A stretch of DNA of 64,000 nt from Diplodia intermedia (lineage: Eukaryota > Ascomycota > Dothideomycetes > Botryosphaeriales > Botryosphaeriaceae), in NCBI GenBank assembly GCA_021495925.1, contig JAKEKT010000068.1:1-64000 (forward strand), written 5' to 3'. A program made the translations under genes and the position numbers. The notes beneath the pieces are model-generated. The model ran no database searches. It saw only the letters and a list, made by a program, of their open reading frames with translations, and was not told where the DNA came from. Shown here in pieces: positions 12,631-22,070 of this stretch (within the stretch, counting starts at the first letter, position 1; each line of letters opens with the position of its first letter).

Positions 12631-13531
12631 CTTTCTATAAGAAAAACGTGTAGAAATAATAGAAATAGACGAGAAATAGACTAGAAGTAAATTATCGGCT
12701 TTAGTTTTATCTAAACTAAGCCGTAAATAAAAGAAACCTAGACCGAGACGAGGGCTTTTCTTAATTACTTACTCTCTAGAAGTAAACGAAGAGGCCGATA
12801 GAGCCGATATAAATATTAAAGGTTTTAGAAAACTAAGTAGCGTCTTAGCGTTAAGTTCGAACCGTACGAAGCGTCTATATATATAAAACTCTTTAGTAAG
12901 GCCTAGAGAAGGGGCTTCTAGTAGGCTTTAGAGTAGAATTCCCGGGCGTAGAAAAGAGCTATTAAAATATAACTTTAAGAACGAATTTCTTAGTATCGTA
13001 CGATTCTCTATACGAAGTTTAGGGCGAATTTAAGTAGTTTTTAAGAGTAAAAGAGGCTGCGAAGCTCTAGCTAGCCTAGTACTATCTAGGGCACCTCTTT
13101 TTTCACGTACTACGTAATAGCGCGTACGTCTACGAAGCTAAGAATTAAGATTCTAGCTTAAAGAATCGAGGGCTTTTAAACGATACCGGTCTTAGCGTAA
13201 TTCTTAAGGGTCGAATTCGAAGATGTATTATAACGTATTATATATACTAAAACCCTAAGTAGCGTACTTACTATAGCGCGAAGAACGAGAACTAATTCTA
13301 TAAATATAATCGTTAGAGGTATAATCGAAATAGAACCGAGTAATAGAAGTAAAAGAATTTAGAGAAGTCGCGAGACTAGTACGATAAGCTAACTCGTTAC
13401 GAAAACGCTTCGAAGGTATAATAAGAACTTATAAGTAAGAAGAAGAAAGAGAAAGAGAAAATCGCTAGAATAATAGAAGATATATACGAACGGTAAATCT
13501 TCGGGTTAAAGATTCTTAAGATAGAAGATAG

Positions 13532-13584
13532 TGTTACGAATTCTAGAGTATAAGACCTTTATAACTCTAAGGGCTAATAAGCCT
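13532..13584 (+). repeat. Terminal-like repeat, copy 1
   Basis: Begins TGTTACGAATTCTAGAG and continues through a TTTATAACTCTAAG block. About 50 bases match, in inverted orientation, the copy ending near 14,352 with a handful of mismatches mostly of the C/T or G/A type. The TGTTACG start resembles the first bases of many fungal LTRs, so this could be the edge of an LTR or a terminal inverted repeat. Confidence 0.6.
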
Positions 13585-14300
13585 TACGGGCGGTAGAGCC
13601 GTACGAGTAGAAATCCCGCACGAAAAGAACGGGCGTAAGAAAACTTAGCGCCTATAGAACTAAGCTTAGATAGTAGCTAAAGCCTATACGAAAAGAACGC
13701 CTATAAGAAACCTAGATAGAATAGAAGACTATACGTAATAAAAAGTCTATAGAAGAAGTAGAATCGTAGAAACTTAATAATCTAGTCGAATTATAGTTCT
13801 ATAAGAAATGCGGAATCTAGAAAGTAGAAAATAGACGCGAGAATACGAACGTAGATAAGATAGTAATTACGTTCGCTTAGAAGTAGCGAAAGTTAAAAGC
13901 CCGAAAGCTATTCGAAGCGCTAACGTTACGTACGCCCTACTAGACCCTTAAGTTTAAAAGTTTAGAAGCTTAGCGCTCTAAACCTTTAAACCCGTAAAAT
14001 TTAGTCGTTTAAACTCTTAGTAGACTAAACCGCTAAATACTAGATTATAACTAGCTTTTCTATAGTATATAGACATACTCTCTTAGCTAGTATTTTAACC
14101 CTTCGTAGTTAACTTAAAGTTCTAATTTAAACTCTATTAATTTAGAGATAATTAACTTACTATATATTGTATAATCGCGTAATATCTTCTTATCTAATTA
14201 TTATTATTTTTCTCTTATCTCTTTAAGGTAAACCCTTCGGTTTAATCCACCTACTAAGCGACTTCGAAGCTTAGTAGAAGAAGCCTATTATTATATATAC

Positions 14301-14354
14301 GAGCTTTTAGTTCTTAGAGTTATAAAGCCCTTATACTCTAGAGTTCGTAATATT
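14301..14354 (-). repeat. Terminal-like repeat, copy 2 (inverted to copy 1)
   Basis: The reverse complement reads TATTACGAACTCTAGAG and then GGCTTTATAACTCTAAG, aligning with copy 1 over about 50 bases. Together the two copies bracket about 820 bp. A third related copy in the same orientation lies at 15,009-15,058. Confidence 0.6.
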
Positions 14355-14365
14355 TATTAAGAAAG

Positions 14366-14428
14366 AATTAGTAATCTAGTAAAAGAAATTAGTAATTATA
14401 TAAAGAAGATTAGTAATTTATATATTTA
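14366..14428. repeat. AT-rich TTAGTAAT repeat, first copy
   Basis: A run of three TTAGTAAT words separated by ATATAAAGA-like spacers. The same arrangement recurs at about 14,905-14,966 in direct orientation, so the block was duplicated before or during decay. Confidence 0.55.
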
Positions 14429-14904
14429 AATTTAAAGATTATTCTTAGTTATTAATACTCTAAATAAGCTAATAGAAATCTTAATACTATAAATAATATT
14501 ATTATTAATCTTTAAAAATATAAGTAGCGATTTTTTAGTACTTCTATTATATTATAATAATAATATAAATACTAGTAAATAAGCGTAAGCGACTTATAAA
14601 GTAGTATAAATAATAAAGTAAAATATATAAGATATTAAATAGAATTATAAGAGTTAAAAAGAATATTTTATTATATAAAATAAAGTATTTAAAGTTAAAA
14701 AGTAGAGTATTTAAACTATAAAGTATTACTTTACTATTATTAGATATTGCTAAATAGCTATAATTAATTAGTAATACTTAAAATAATAATATATATAAAG
14801 TAATAATTAAGAGGTTTTAATATAGTAAAGAAGATAGTAAAATTCTTATAAAATTATATATAAAATTTAAAAATTTAAATAAATATTCTAGAGAGAGATT
14901 AGTA

Positions 14905-14966
14905 ATTAGATAAAAAGAGTTAGTAATTATATAAAAGAAATTAGTAATTTATATATTTTATTATTT
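14905..14966. repeat. AT-rich TTAGTAAT repeat, second copy
   Basis: Direct repeat of the block at 14,366-14,428 with a few transitions. Lies between inverted-repeat copies 2 and 3. Confidence 0.55.
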
Positions 14967-15008
14967 ATAAAACTTATTAGTTTTTATAGTATTTTCTTTT
15001 ATATAGAC

Positions 15009-15058
15009 TTTTAGCTTTTAGATTATAAAGCTCTTATATTCTAGAATTTATAATAATA
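15009..15058 (-). repeat. Terminal-like repeat, copy 3
   Basis: Related to copy 2 in the same orientation (TATAAAGCTCTTATATTCTAG block). More AT-rich than the other copies, consistent with further C-to-T loss. It sits just inside the border of the RIP-affected block. Confidence 0.5.
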
Positions 15059-15238
15059 CTATTTAAAAATAAGAGTAACGTGTTTACTAGGGCGGAAAAT
15101 AAAGCACTTTAATACTAGTATTTAGTAAAAGAGACGAAAGGCTAGAACTTTAATAATTACCGGCGCGGTATCTACTCGCTTTCGCTAGTACGAGATGGAA
15201 AACGCGTGTTTTCCGGGCACTCGCGCGGCAGCTAGATA

Positions 15239-15552
15239 GAAATCTTCGACTTTAAACGGGCCACCGAGCTGGTTTCCTTCGACGCTTACGCCACCAACAT
15301 CGCGAGATCGGTACAGGCGGGCGCGGTGGGCGGAAAGGAGGACCTGGTTGTCTCGGGCTCGTATAATGGCACGGTTAAGATCTTGATGGAGCAGAAGAGA
15401 GATAGTTAGAAGCTAGTGTCCGTCATAAGCATCTAATAGGAGTTCGACGCCGGCGACCATCGAGTGCTTTCCGTCGCATTCAACTAAATGTCGTCTTTTA
15501 CTGCGGTCAAAGCCCGTACGTCTTCGCACGCCGCATAGAGACATCGGAGGGG
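15239..15552 (+). pseudogene. WD40-repeat protein fragment with RIP-type stops
   Basis: One continuous frame reads E-I-F-D-F-K-R-A-T-E-L-V-S-F-D-A-Y and then L-V-V-S-G-S-Y-N-G-T-V-K-I, the latter the typical end of a WD40 blade (G-S-x-D-G-T-V-K-I-W). Stops then appear (TAG, TAA-TAG, TAA, TAG), each one C-to-T step from TGG, CAG or CAA. GC content is much higher than in the flank on the telomere side. I read it as a piece of a former WD40 gene at the edge of the mutated block. The parent family is not identifiable from this length. Confidence 0.5.
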
Positions 15553-15640
15553 ATGAGGTGAGCTATAGCCAATACATCAGGTGCAACGTCGTCTCACAAC
15601 AACTCAATTCCATCGTCTTTGCTCTTCTTTATCGTCTACC

Positions 15641-16567
15641 TTAAAGGAAATCCCCATCATTATCCGTCTTCCGAAACAACACATCCCGATCCGGTGCAAT
15701 GACCCCTTCCCTCACGTGCTCCTCCGTCACAACCTTCCGCCATGCGTCCACGCTCTCGAAGTACTCGCCTCCACACTCTCCAATAACCCTACACCTCTCT
15801 TCCATCGTGCGCGCCGCCCTCACCCTCGCAATTCGCCTCAACTCCTCCCGCCGCTCTCTCCTCCGCTCGCGACACTTCGTCATCCGCGCCTCGCGATCCA
15901 CACCAGACGGCCCAAGCTGTTCGTCCTCGCGCCAGCGCTCCTCCCGCCGCCTATCCCGCTCCTGCTGCCTCTCGGCCCACCGATCGCGATAGGCCCAAAC
16001 GCCGCCTTCCTCCGGCGCCCCTCCTGCCCCAACGACGCCCTCGAACCCCACCGCCACAAGGTCCACCGTCCGCAGCCCGCCCAGGCCGGGCTCGTCGGCG
16101 AACCGCGCACTCAGCACCTCCGCCCGACGCAGCTCCGCCTCGCCCTCCTTCCACCACTCCGCCCCCAGCAAGCGCATCCGCTCGCAAAACGCCTCCTCCT
16201 CGTCCTCTGCGCCCGGTCCCGACAGCGGCGGCATCTCGTCGGCCGGGATGGCGGGCAGGCCGAGGAACTCGAGGTCGGCGGGCGCGGCGTCGGCGAGGAC
16301 GAGGACGCCGCCGTGTGGGCAGCGCGGCGGGTACCCGTAGACGTGCGGGCGCGGCGTCAGGGCGAGGCGCATGGGCGGCGGCGGGCGGCAGAGGGAATGC
16401 CTCGGGAACAGCTCCATGTCGTCGAGGTCCGAGTCGATGTCGTCGAGAGAGGTGGGCTGGTAGTCCGGGTCGGCGTCGGGGGGGTAGTAGAAGATGCGGG
16501 TGTCGATGTTTTCGGGGCTGGGAGCCGGCTGGGGGGAGCCGGGGAGGAGGCGGTTGAGCAGAAACAT
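15641..16567 (-). CDS. Hypothetical protein, charged C-terminal helix
   Basis: Single-exon gene for about 308 aa. I start it at M-F-L-L-N-R-L-L-P (16,567) because the further 97 upstream residues of the open frame look like translated 5' UTR. The N-terminal third is rich in Pro and Asp (D-S-D-L-D-D-M-E-L-F), followed by P-H-V-Y-G-Y-P-P-R-C-P-H-G-G. Residues about 190-270 form a very charged Arg/Glu helix, probably a coiled coil. No signal peptide and no known enzyme motif. The opposite strand is also open across most of the gene, as expected for GC-rich DNA, but it encodes low-complexity sequence. It is the first intact gene from the telomere. Function unknown. Confidence 0.6.
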   Translation of the reverse strand: MFLLNRLLPGSPQPAPSPENIDTRIFYYPPDADPDYQPTSLDDIDSDLDDMELFPRHSLCRPPPPMRLALTPRPHVYGYPPRCPHGGVLVLADAAPADLEFLGLPAIPADEMPPLSGPGAEDEEEAFCERMRLLGAEWWKEGEAELRRAEVLSARFADEPGLGGLRTVDLVAVGFEGVVGAGGAPEEGGVWAYRDRWAERQQERDRRREERWREDEQLGPSGVDREARMTKCRERRRERREELRRIARVRAARTMEERCRVIGECGGEYFESVDAWRKVVTEEHVREGVIAPDRDVLFRKTDNDGDFL

Positions 16568-17609
16568 TGCGGAATAAGTGGAGGAAAGAGATGGAGGTGA
16601 TTGGGTTGGATAACAGGAGATGAGGAGTGACGAGAGTGGATGGTGGTTGGCTGGTGGTGCTTTTATGCCTGGCTGGCGCTGGCGGGGAGGTGAAGAGAAG
16701 CGTTGGTTGGTGCTGCTGTGCCGCGGGGCTGGGCTGATCTCAAGGCGAGAAGGATCCGACGCGCCCCGTGCGGCGCGTGCAACGGCGAGGTTTAATTCCA
16801 ATACGTAGGATTTTCCCCACAGCAGGCGGCAAAGCAATCGAGCCATTCGTGCTGCCACGGTAGAAAATACTACCCTTGTACGGCCGCACCCGCTGCGCCG
16901 CAGCCCGGACCCGAAGGATAATTTGCGCCAGGTCGGTCGGGAGCGCCGCAGGCTGCAACCTTGTCACATCTTCCGCAGCAGCCTAGCGCTTACATGGCAC
17001 ACTTTCTTCGTGCAGCATCAAACGTCACATCCATTTCCAGAAAGATGGTCCTGTACGTGTCGAGAAAGAACAGCTGTCAGGATCTCTACATGTCTACGAA
17101 GAGTGTGAACACCAAAGCATGGCCTCGCTAAAAGTGCCATCGCTTAATTCCAGAGTGGCAACACCAACATTCCGCGCCGCAACTGCTCTCCGTCCGCAGC
17201 TTGGCGAGCACGCCACGTAATTTCTGCAAGCGCCTGATATGGGGAAAACAACACTAGGAATCCTTCTCACGGCTGTGCCTCTTGCAACCACAAGCCTGGG
17301 ACTTGGCTAGAACTATCGTGGACTACCAACTTCGGCAAACAGAGACAGAGAGGCGTAGTCGTGAAGAATCTTTCACTGTACTGAGTCTGTGGTATCCACT
17401 ATTGGACAAGAATGGGGCTTCGTCAGTCTCGACGGTGGAGCAGCCTGGTGTTGGTGGTGTTGCTGCCTTAGGGCCGTCACTCGGATGTCCGTCAAGCCAG
17501 TGATCATGGAGGAGTGTAGTAGCATTCGAGCAGCTGTATAAAAGGCGATGCTACAACCGTTGGTATTGGCATCAAGCACACATTCTCTCATCCATCACTC
17601 CTCACCCTC
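16568..17609. other. Divergent intergenic region upstream of the GH71 gene
   Basis: About 1 kb between two divergent genes. No conserved coding frame. Expected to hold both promoters; a TATA box for the right-hand gene is listed separately. Confidence 0.5.
17537..17544 (+). promoter_or_regulatory. TATA box of the GH71 gene
   Basis: TATAAAAG lies 66 bases before the ATG at 17,610, a usual distance for fungal core promoters, and is followed by a pyrimidine-rich stretch before the start. Confidence 0.55.
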
Positions 17610-20600
17610 ATGGCTTTCAATCGCGGCTTCCTGGCCGCCTTGGTCTCTTTTCTTGTCCTCACCACCGCAAACTTGGGAGCAGCTAAGGCCCTAACCAAGG
17701 GTGTTTTTGCCCACTACATGGTAGATACATTGCTTCTTCCGACTGCTGAAGGCGTCATTGACACATTCCCAGGTTGGAACCGTGTACGAAGACCATGCCC
17801 ACCAAGACATCAAAGATGCTTCGGCCATGGGTCTTGACGGATTCGCTTTGAACATTGGCGACCCCTCCCAGAACTTCGTACGCCAGACGTTAAACTACAT
17901 GTTCGACCACGCCCGCGACAACTACCCCGACTTCAAACTCTTCATCAGCATGGATCTATGGGCCGCGGGCTCCGCCAAGAAAGGCTTGGATGACTTCGAC
18001 GACCTCCTCAGAGACTACATGGGTCATGCCGCTTACTACAAAGGCCCGAATGGGTATCCCTTCATCAGCTCATTTGCCGACGGCGGTCTCCACAACACCA
18101 CATGGATGGACTGGAGGAATAAGTGGGCGAACGAAATTTACTTCGTTCCCGATTTTGACGGCTCGAAAGGCTACTACCTGTCTGACCCTGGCTGGTGGGA
18201 GTATTGGGGAGACGTTGTCGATGGCATCTTCAGCTGGGAATCCACTTGGCCGCTGCGGGGCCACACTGACACATCTTCTTGGAAGAACGAGTCATATGTG
18301 AGGGAGGGCGCGTTCTCGAACGAAAAGGCGTACATGATGGGTAAGACATCCGTCTAGTTGCAGTTCTTATCGGCTAACATTCGGCTACCCAGGCTTAAGC
18401 ATGCTGCAGTACAAGAACTCGGTAGGTCTTACGGGCCATCGCTTCGACTTGAGCCTCAGGAACTGACCACGTGCTTGATTTAGTACGATACGAATCTCTA
18501 CCGAGCCGGCGAAGACAATCTCTCCTGGCGACTTTTCAACCTTCAACAGATGCGTCCGGCGCCGGAGTACATTGAGATACTTACATGGGTGAGAGCTCTC
18601 GCAAAGCGACAGGCTCACGCTGATGGCTGACTTGATTCTAGAATGATGGCCCCGAAAACCATTACATCGGCAACATCTGGCCGGAGCAGAACAACGAGAC
18701 CGACCCAACCAGATATGCCACCCAAGCAGACTTCCCCCACAACGGCATCCGTCCCTTGCTGTCCTCCTTCATCAGCTCTTACAAGGCTGGAAAAGAAATC
18801 ATGGAGCCTCCGACTGGTGAAGATGCGGTTGGTGCGCTATGGTACAAGTCCATCCATTCGAGCACCGTGTGCCCCGACACCGACGCCCTCATCAGCAAGA
18901 AACCGGATGGCTACTCGGCCGCCTCCGATGTGCTCACATGGGCCGTCATCGTCAGCTCCATCGGAGGACCCTACAGCATTCGCGGCTTCAGCGGCGGGCA
19001 AGAACTGCAGACGTTCTACCTCACCGCCGGCTACAACTTCGGCACCTTTTCCTCGCTGCAAGAAGGTGACCAACGCATGGAGCTCCTCGACGCCAGCGGA
19101 AATGTCATCATGGTGGCATCGGGCGGCCGCTGCGTCACTTCGACCTGCCCGGACGGCATCTACAACCTCAATCCGCAGATCCTCGAGCTCACCATGGACA
19201 CATCGGAGAAGACGTGCAGCGAGCCTATTACTGACATGTACCCGCCCATATCCACAGCCGCAACCTGGGGAACGAGGTTGTTTGGTTTCAAGTATGTCCT
19301 TCCGCGCTCCGCATCTTCGTGATTACTGACCCCTTGTAGCAAGTGCACACCGGGGATGAAGAGTGATATCCAGCGAGCGTACGACGACTTCCACAGGCTG
19401 ACCGACCAGAACGGTGTGGGTGACAAGATTGACTGGACCAGCGCCGCCGCGCTTGAGTTTTTGGCGCCTCCCGGTACGAAACCAAGTCTCATTTCTGAAC
19501 TGCTTCAGTCTGACCATCGCATAGTGGAGAATGAGAATCAGCAAGCGCAGATCCAAGACGTTTTTACCAAAGCCTCCACAATCTACCCGGGGTTCTATCT
19601 AAACCCGTGGCAGAATTATATAAAGGTCGGAGCACCGTGTTTTTCTTCCCCTCTTCTATCAGTCTAACCCGAAGTAGGTTCGCTGCGATGATCCAGCGGA
19701 TGCGTGCCCTTGCCTTCAGGACGGGTATGGTACTATGAACGCCTATGCGCTGAACAAGGATCCAAATGAGCCCAAATACCCAATGGTCAATTTCTGCCCG
19801 CGATTTTTCACCATGAACGACTTGGACACAGTCGTGAAATCGGCCGGGGGGTTGTCACCGAAATTCAAGTTCAACTTGGACAATTATGGGAACCAAGGTG
19901 ATGCGACTGCTCCGTCCTTAACATGGACTGCGCTGACGTTTCCAAAGCACACACCCTACTTCATGAGCTCCTGCATATTCACCTGGTCGCCGATTCAGAA
20001 AACGATACGCCGAACCCGGACATCTATGACTTGACTATCCAATGGAGGGAATATCGTCTAAATGGGGATCCTATTGTCCAGAAAGGAAAGGCATACGGCC
20101 CCATGAGATGTAAGCTTATGGCACGGATATCCCCGGATGCCGGTCGCCGGCCAACACGTCCAGCTGGATGGTATGTTCAACGAAACGGTAAGTACATTGC
20201 TCTCCGTCACTTCCATGCAACGCTGACTTTGTTCGGTTTGGATCACAGCCGATAACCTTGCTTACTTCGCTCTGGCGCAATGGGTCCGCGCCAAGAATGG
20301 ATAGTAAGTCCAGGCGCAAGAGTCCTTTACCATCTGCTTACAGGTAGCCAGCTATCCATACCTGCCAGTGATCAGAAACCAGGAGCTTACCCGTGATCCG
20401 GTGGTTCCTGGAGGAAGGGTCGCATACGACACAGAGGGCGGCGACCTCGTCATAAGTGTCGCCGACGACGATGAGGAAGTTGACACCTTTAGCCTGTGCT
20501 CGGACTACGACGACCTCGCATACGACGGCACCGAAATAGCTCACGAGAGCCTTAATCTTACCGCTTTGATTGATCTGAGCGCCTATCCGACTGCCTACCA

Positions 20601-20655
20601 AGAGGAGCTTGCCGAGTTTCTGGAGATGTACGATGCCCTTGGAGATGACGAATGA
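17610..20655 (+). CDS. Secreted GH71 alpha-1,3-glucanase fused to a zinc metallo-endopeptidase-like domain
   Basis: Ten exons: 17610-17720, 17773-18340, 18393-18421, 18484-18588, 18642-19291, 19340-19625, 19678-19897, 19948-20187, 20249-20303, 20352-20655; about 855 aa. A signal peptide (about residues 1-25) precedes a glycoside hydrolase family 71 domain (about 30-470: F-A-H-Y-M-V-G, G-L-D-G-F-A-L-N-I-G, D-P-G-W-W-E-Y-W-G, S-G-G-R-C-V). GH71 enzymes cut alpha-1,3-glucan of fungal walls. From about residue 490 a second domain resembles fungal lysine-specific/M35-like endopeptidases: H-T-L-L-H-E-L-L-H (zinc HExxH at 662-666), K-A-Y-G-P and A-D-N-L-A-Y-F-A-L-A. An acidic tail ends it. All junctions keep phase. 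A possible further intron at 20110-20163 is in frame either way. Two separate genes are possible, but the second would lack a signal peptide. Confidence 0.78.
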
Positions 20656-21118
20656 AGCAACAACACAGACGGAGTGTGGGTGTTGGGGATCTAAACGCAA
20701 ACTTATTTGTTTATCGTTCGATTACAGAAGACCTTTCAGTAGCCTTGCTTTCTTTTTTTCCTTCTTTTTCTTTTTACATCTCTATTCATCTTATTTCCTA
20801 CCTCAGACAACAATCGAAAAGCAATTTAACCAAAGCATGAAAAAAGAAAAGAAAAGAAAAAGCGCATCTGTACCTACTTCCTTCGCATATACCGCAACGG
20901 TGGAGCAATCCTCCTTCTCCCCATCTAGTCGGGGCTATCTATTACAGAGGGACAGCGGAAAAGGAAAGCCAGGTTATCTGTCCAGCCTCCGCCCTTCCAT
21001 CTACACTCTCCTCCATGCCCTCGGCAGCTTCTTGAGCCCATCCCAAAGTCTCGCTCTTCTGTTCCATCGTTACCGTCGCCGTAATCCCTACCGTGACGCC
21101 CTCCGTGCCCAACAAACC
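20656..21118. other. 3' flank of the GH71 gene, pyrimidine tracts
   Basis: Contains CTTTCTTTTTTTCC-type tracts near 20,745-20,780 and an AAAAGAAAAG run near 20,840. No coding signal seen. Confidence 0.4.
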
Positions 21119-21256
21119 TCATTCCCGCGGCAGCCCCAGCGCGACGAACTTGTCTCCTACGTGCGATGCCAGCGCCGAGACGGCGGGCAGCGGGTCCGTC
21201 GCAAACGTCAGGCTGCGGCTGGAGTATAATCTAATCTTCTGGTACCAGTTCGAGTG
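21119..21256 (-). pseudogene. HET-like protein C-terminal fragment
   Basis: About 45 codons read N-W-Y-Q-K-I, then Y-S-S-R-S-L-T-F, D-P-L-P-A-V-S-A-L-A and V-G-D-K-F-V-A-L-G-L. This pattern (Y-S-x-R-x-L-T ... D-x-L-P-A-x-S-x-L-A ... G-D-x-Y-x-A-G-L-W) is typical of the region after the HET domain in fungal heterokaryon-incompatibility-type proteins. The sequence stops just after the place where G-L-W would be expected, and nothing upstream on this strand looks like a HET domain. I read it as a truncated relic; family from memory, no search possible. Confidence 0.42.
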
Positions 21257-22070
21257 CAGCTTCTGCTGCCTTCCCGCACCTGCGCCTCCCACCACTGGCG
21301 CTGACTCTGCACTTGTCGGACATACGTGCGCGCAGGGCATCGAGAATGCAGGCAATTTCCGGGCGAAGATGGTTGGAAGGCGACGACTGCGGCGAGGGTG
21401 AGATAACAGCGACCGATGCAGGTGACTGCGCCGCGGGGTGAGGAGGGGATGAGTGCGACATGGCGTCGACGGTGGTGGTGGTGGAAGGTCTGATCGGAGG
21501 AGCGGACGCGGACGCGGACACGGAGACGGAGACGGACGCCCGGCAGAGAGGCGGACCCGACGCGATGCGGGGTCAAGAGCTCCGGTCATATCGATAAGCT
21601 CCGCCTCCGCATTGGTCGCTCGGTCAGGGTTAATCCGCCTCCGTCGCCCCACAACCCTATGACGGGCGCAACGCGAAACGCGGAGAGGAGCGCTTGACCT
21701 TCACCTCCTCCACCCATCGTCCATCCAGACTCCACCGCTACTGCGCGCCCATCGCATCGATCCAGTGCCCACCGTCAGCGCGCCGCGCTCCTCCATTCTC
21801 GCAATACCAAGTCCACCCTGCGGTCGCGGCTGGATCGTCCGTGCTGGGACTACCCTCGGGCTGGAGTGGCTCGGTTCTCGTGTGAGGACTGCCCTGAGCC
21901 TGCAGTGGTCCGGTTCCGGCTCGGGCGCGCTGGCTGTGGCTGCGCGGCGGCGCCACAATCGAGTCAAGGCTGCTTCAAAGCCTGGGTGGGCGGGAATCTT
22001 GCACTTCGCCGTGCAAGGGCATAGACTTCCCCGCCGAGCCATGGCCGTACGCTGACGCGCTCTCCAGGAC
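21257..22070. other. Intergenic region with GC-rich low-complexity DNA
   Basis: Holds an imperfect GGACGC/GGAGAC hexamer-like run at about 21,500-21,545. Open frames here are low-complexity Arg/Pro/Ser on both strands and none is supported. It also includes the promoter side of the gene starting at 22,071. Confidence 0.4.

Larger units (their letters stand above)
12640..15150. other. RIP-mutated AT-rich tract without readable genes
   Basis: No protein family could be read on either strand. From about 14,100 the DNA becomes almost pure A/T with runs built on TTAGTAAT and TATATATT. It contains a family of about 50 bp repeats in both orientations (listed separately). It ends abruptly near 15,150, where CA/TG dinucleotides and higher GC return. 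Probably more decayed transposon. Confidence 0.7.

Noticed and set aside
15581..16600. 339-aa + strand frame opposite the first gene
   Set aside because: Low-complexity Pro/Arg/Ala sequence mirroring GC-rich codons of the - strand gene.
19356..20655. A separate metallopeptidase gene starting at the ATG at 19,356
   Set aside because: Would need a promoter within the GH71 coding region and would lack a signal peptide; the 48-bp intron at 19,292-19,339 joins both parts in phase. Kept as an alternative.
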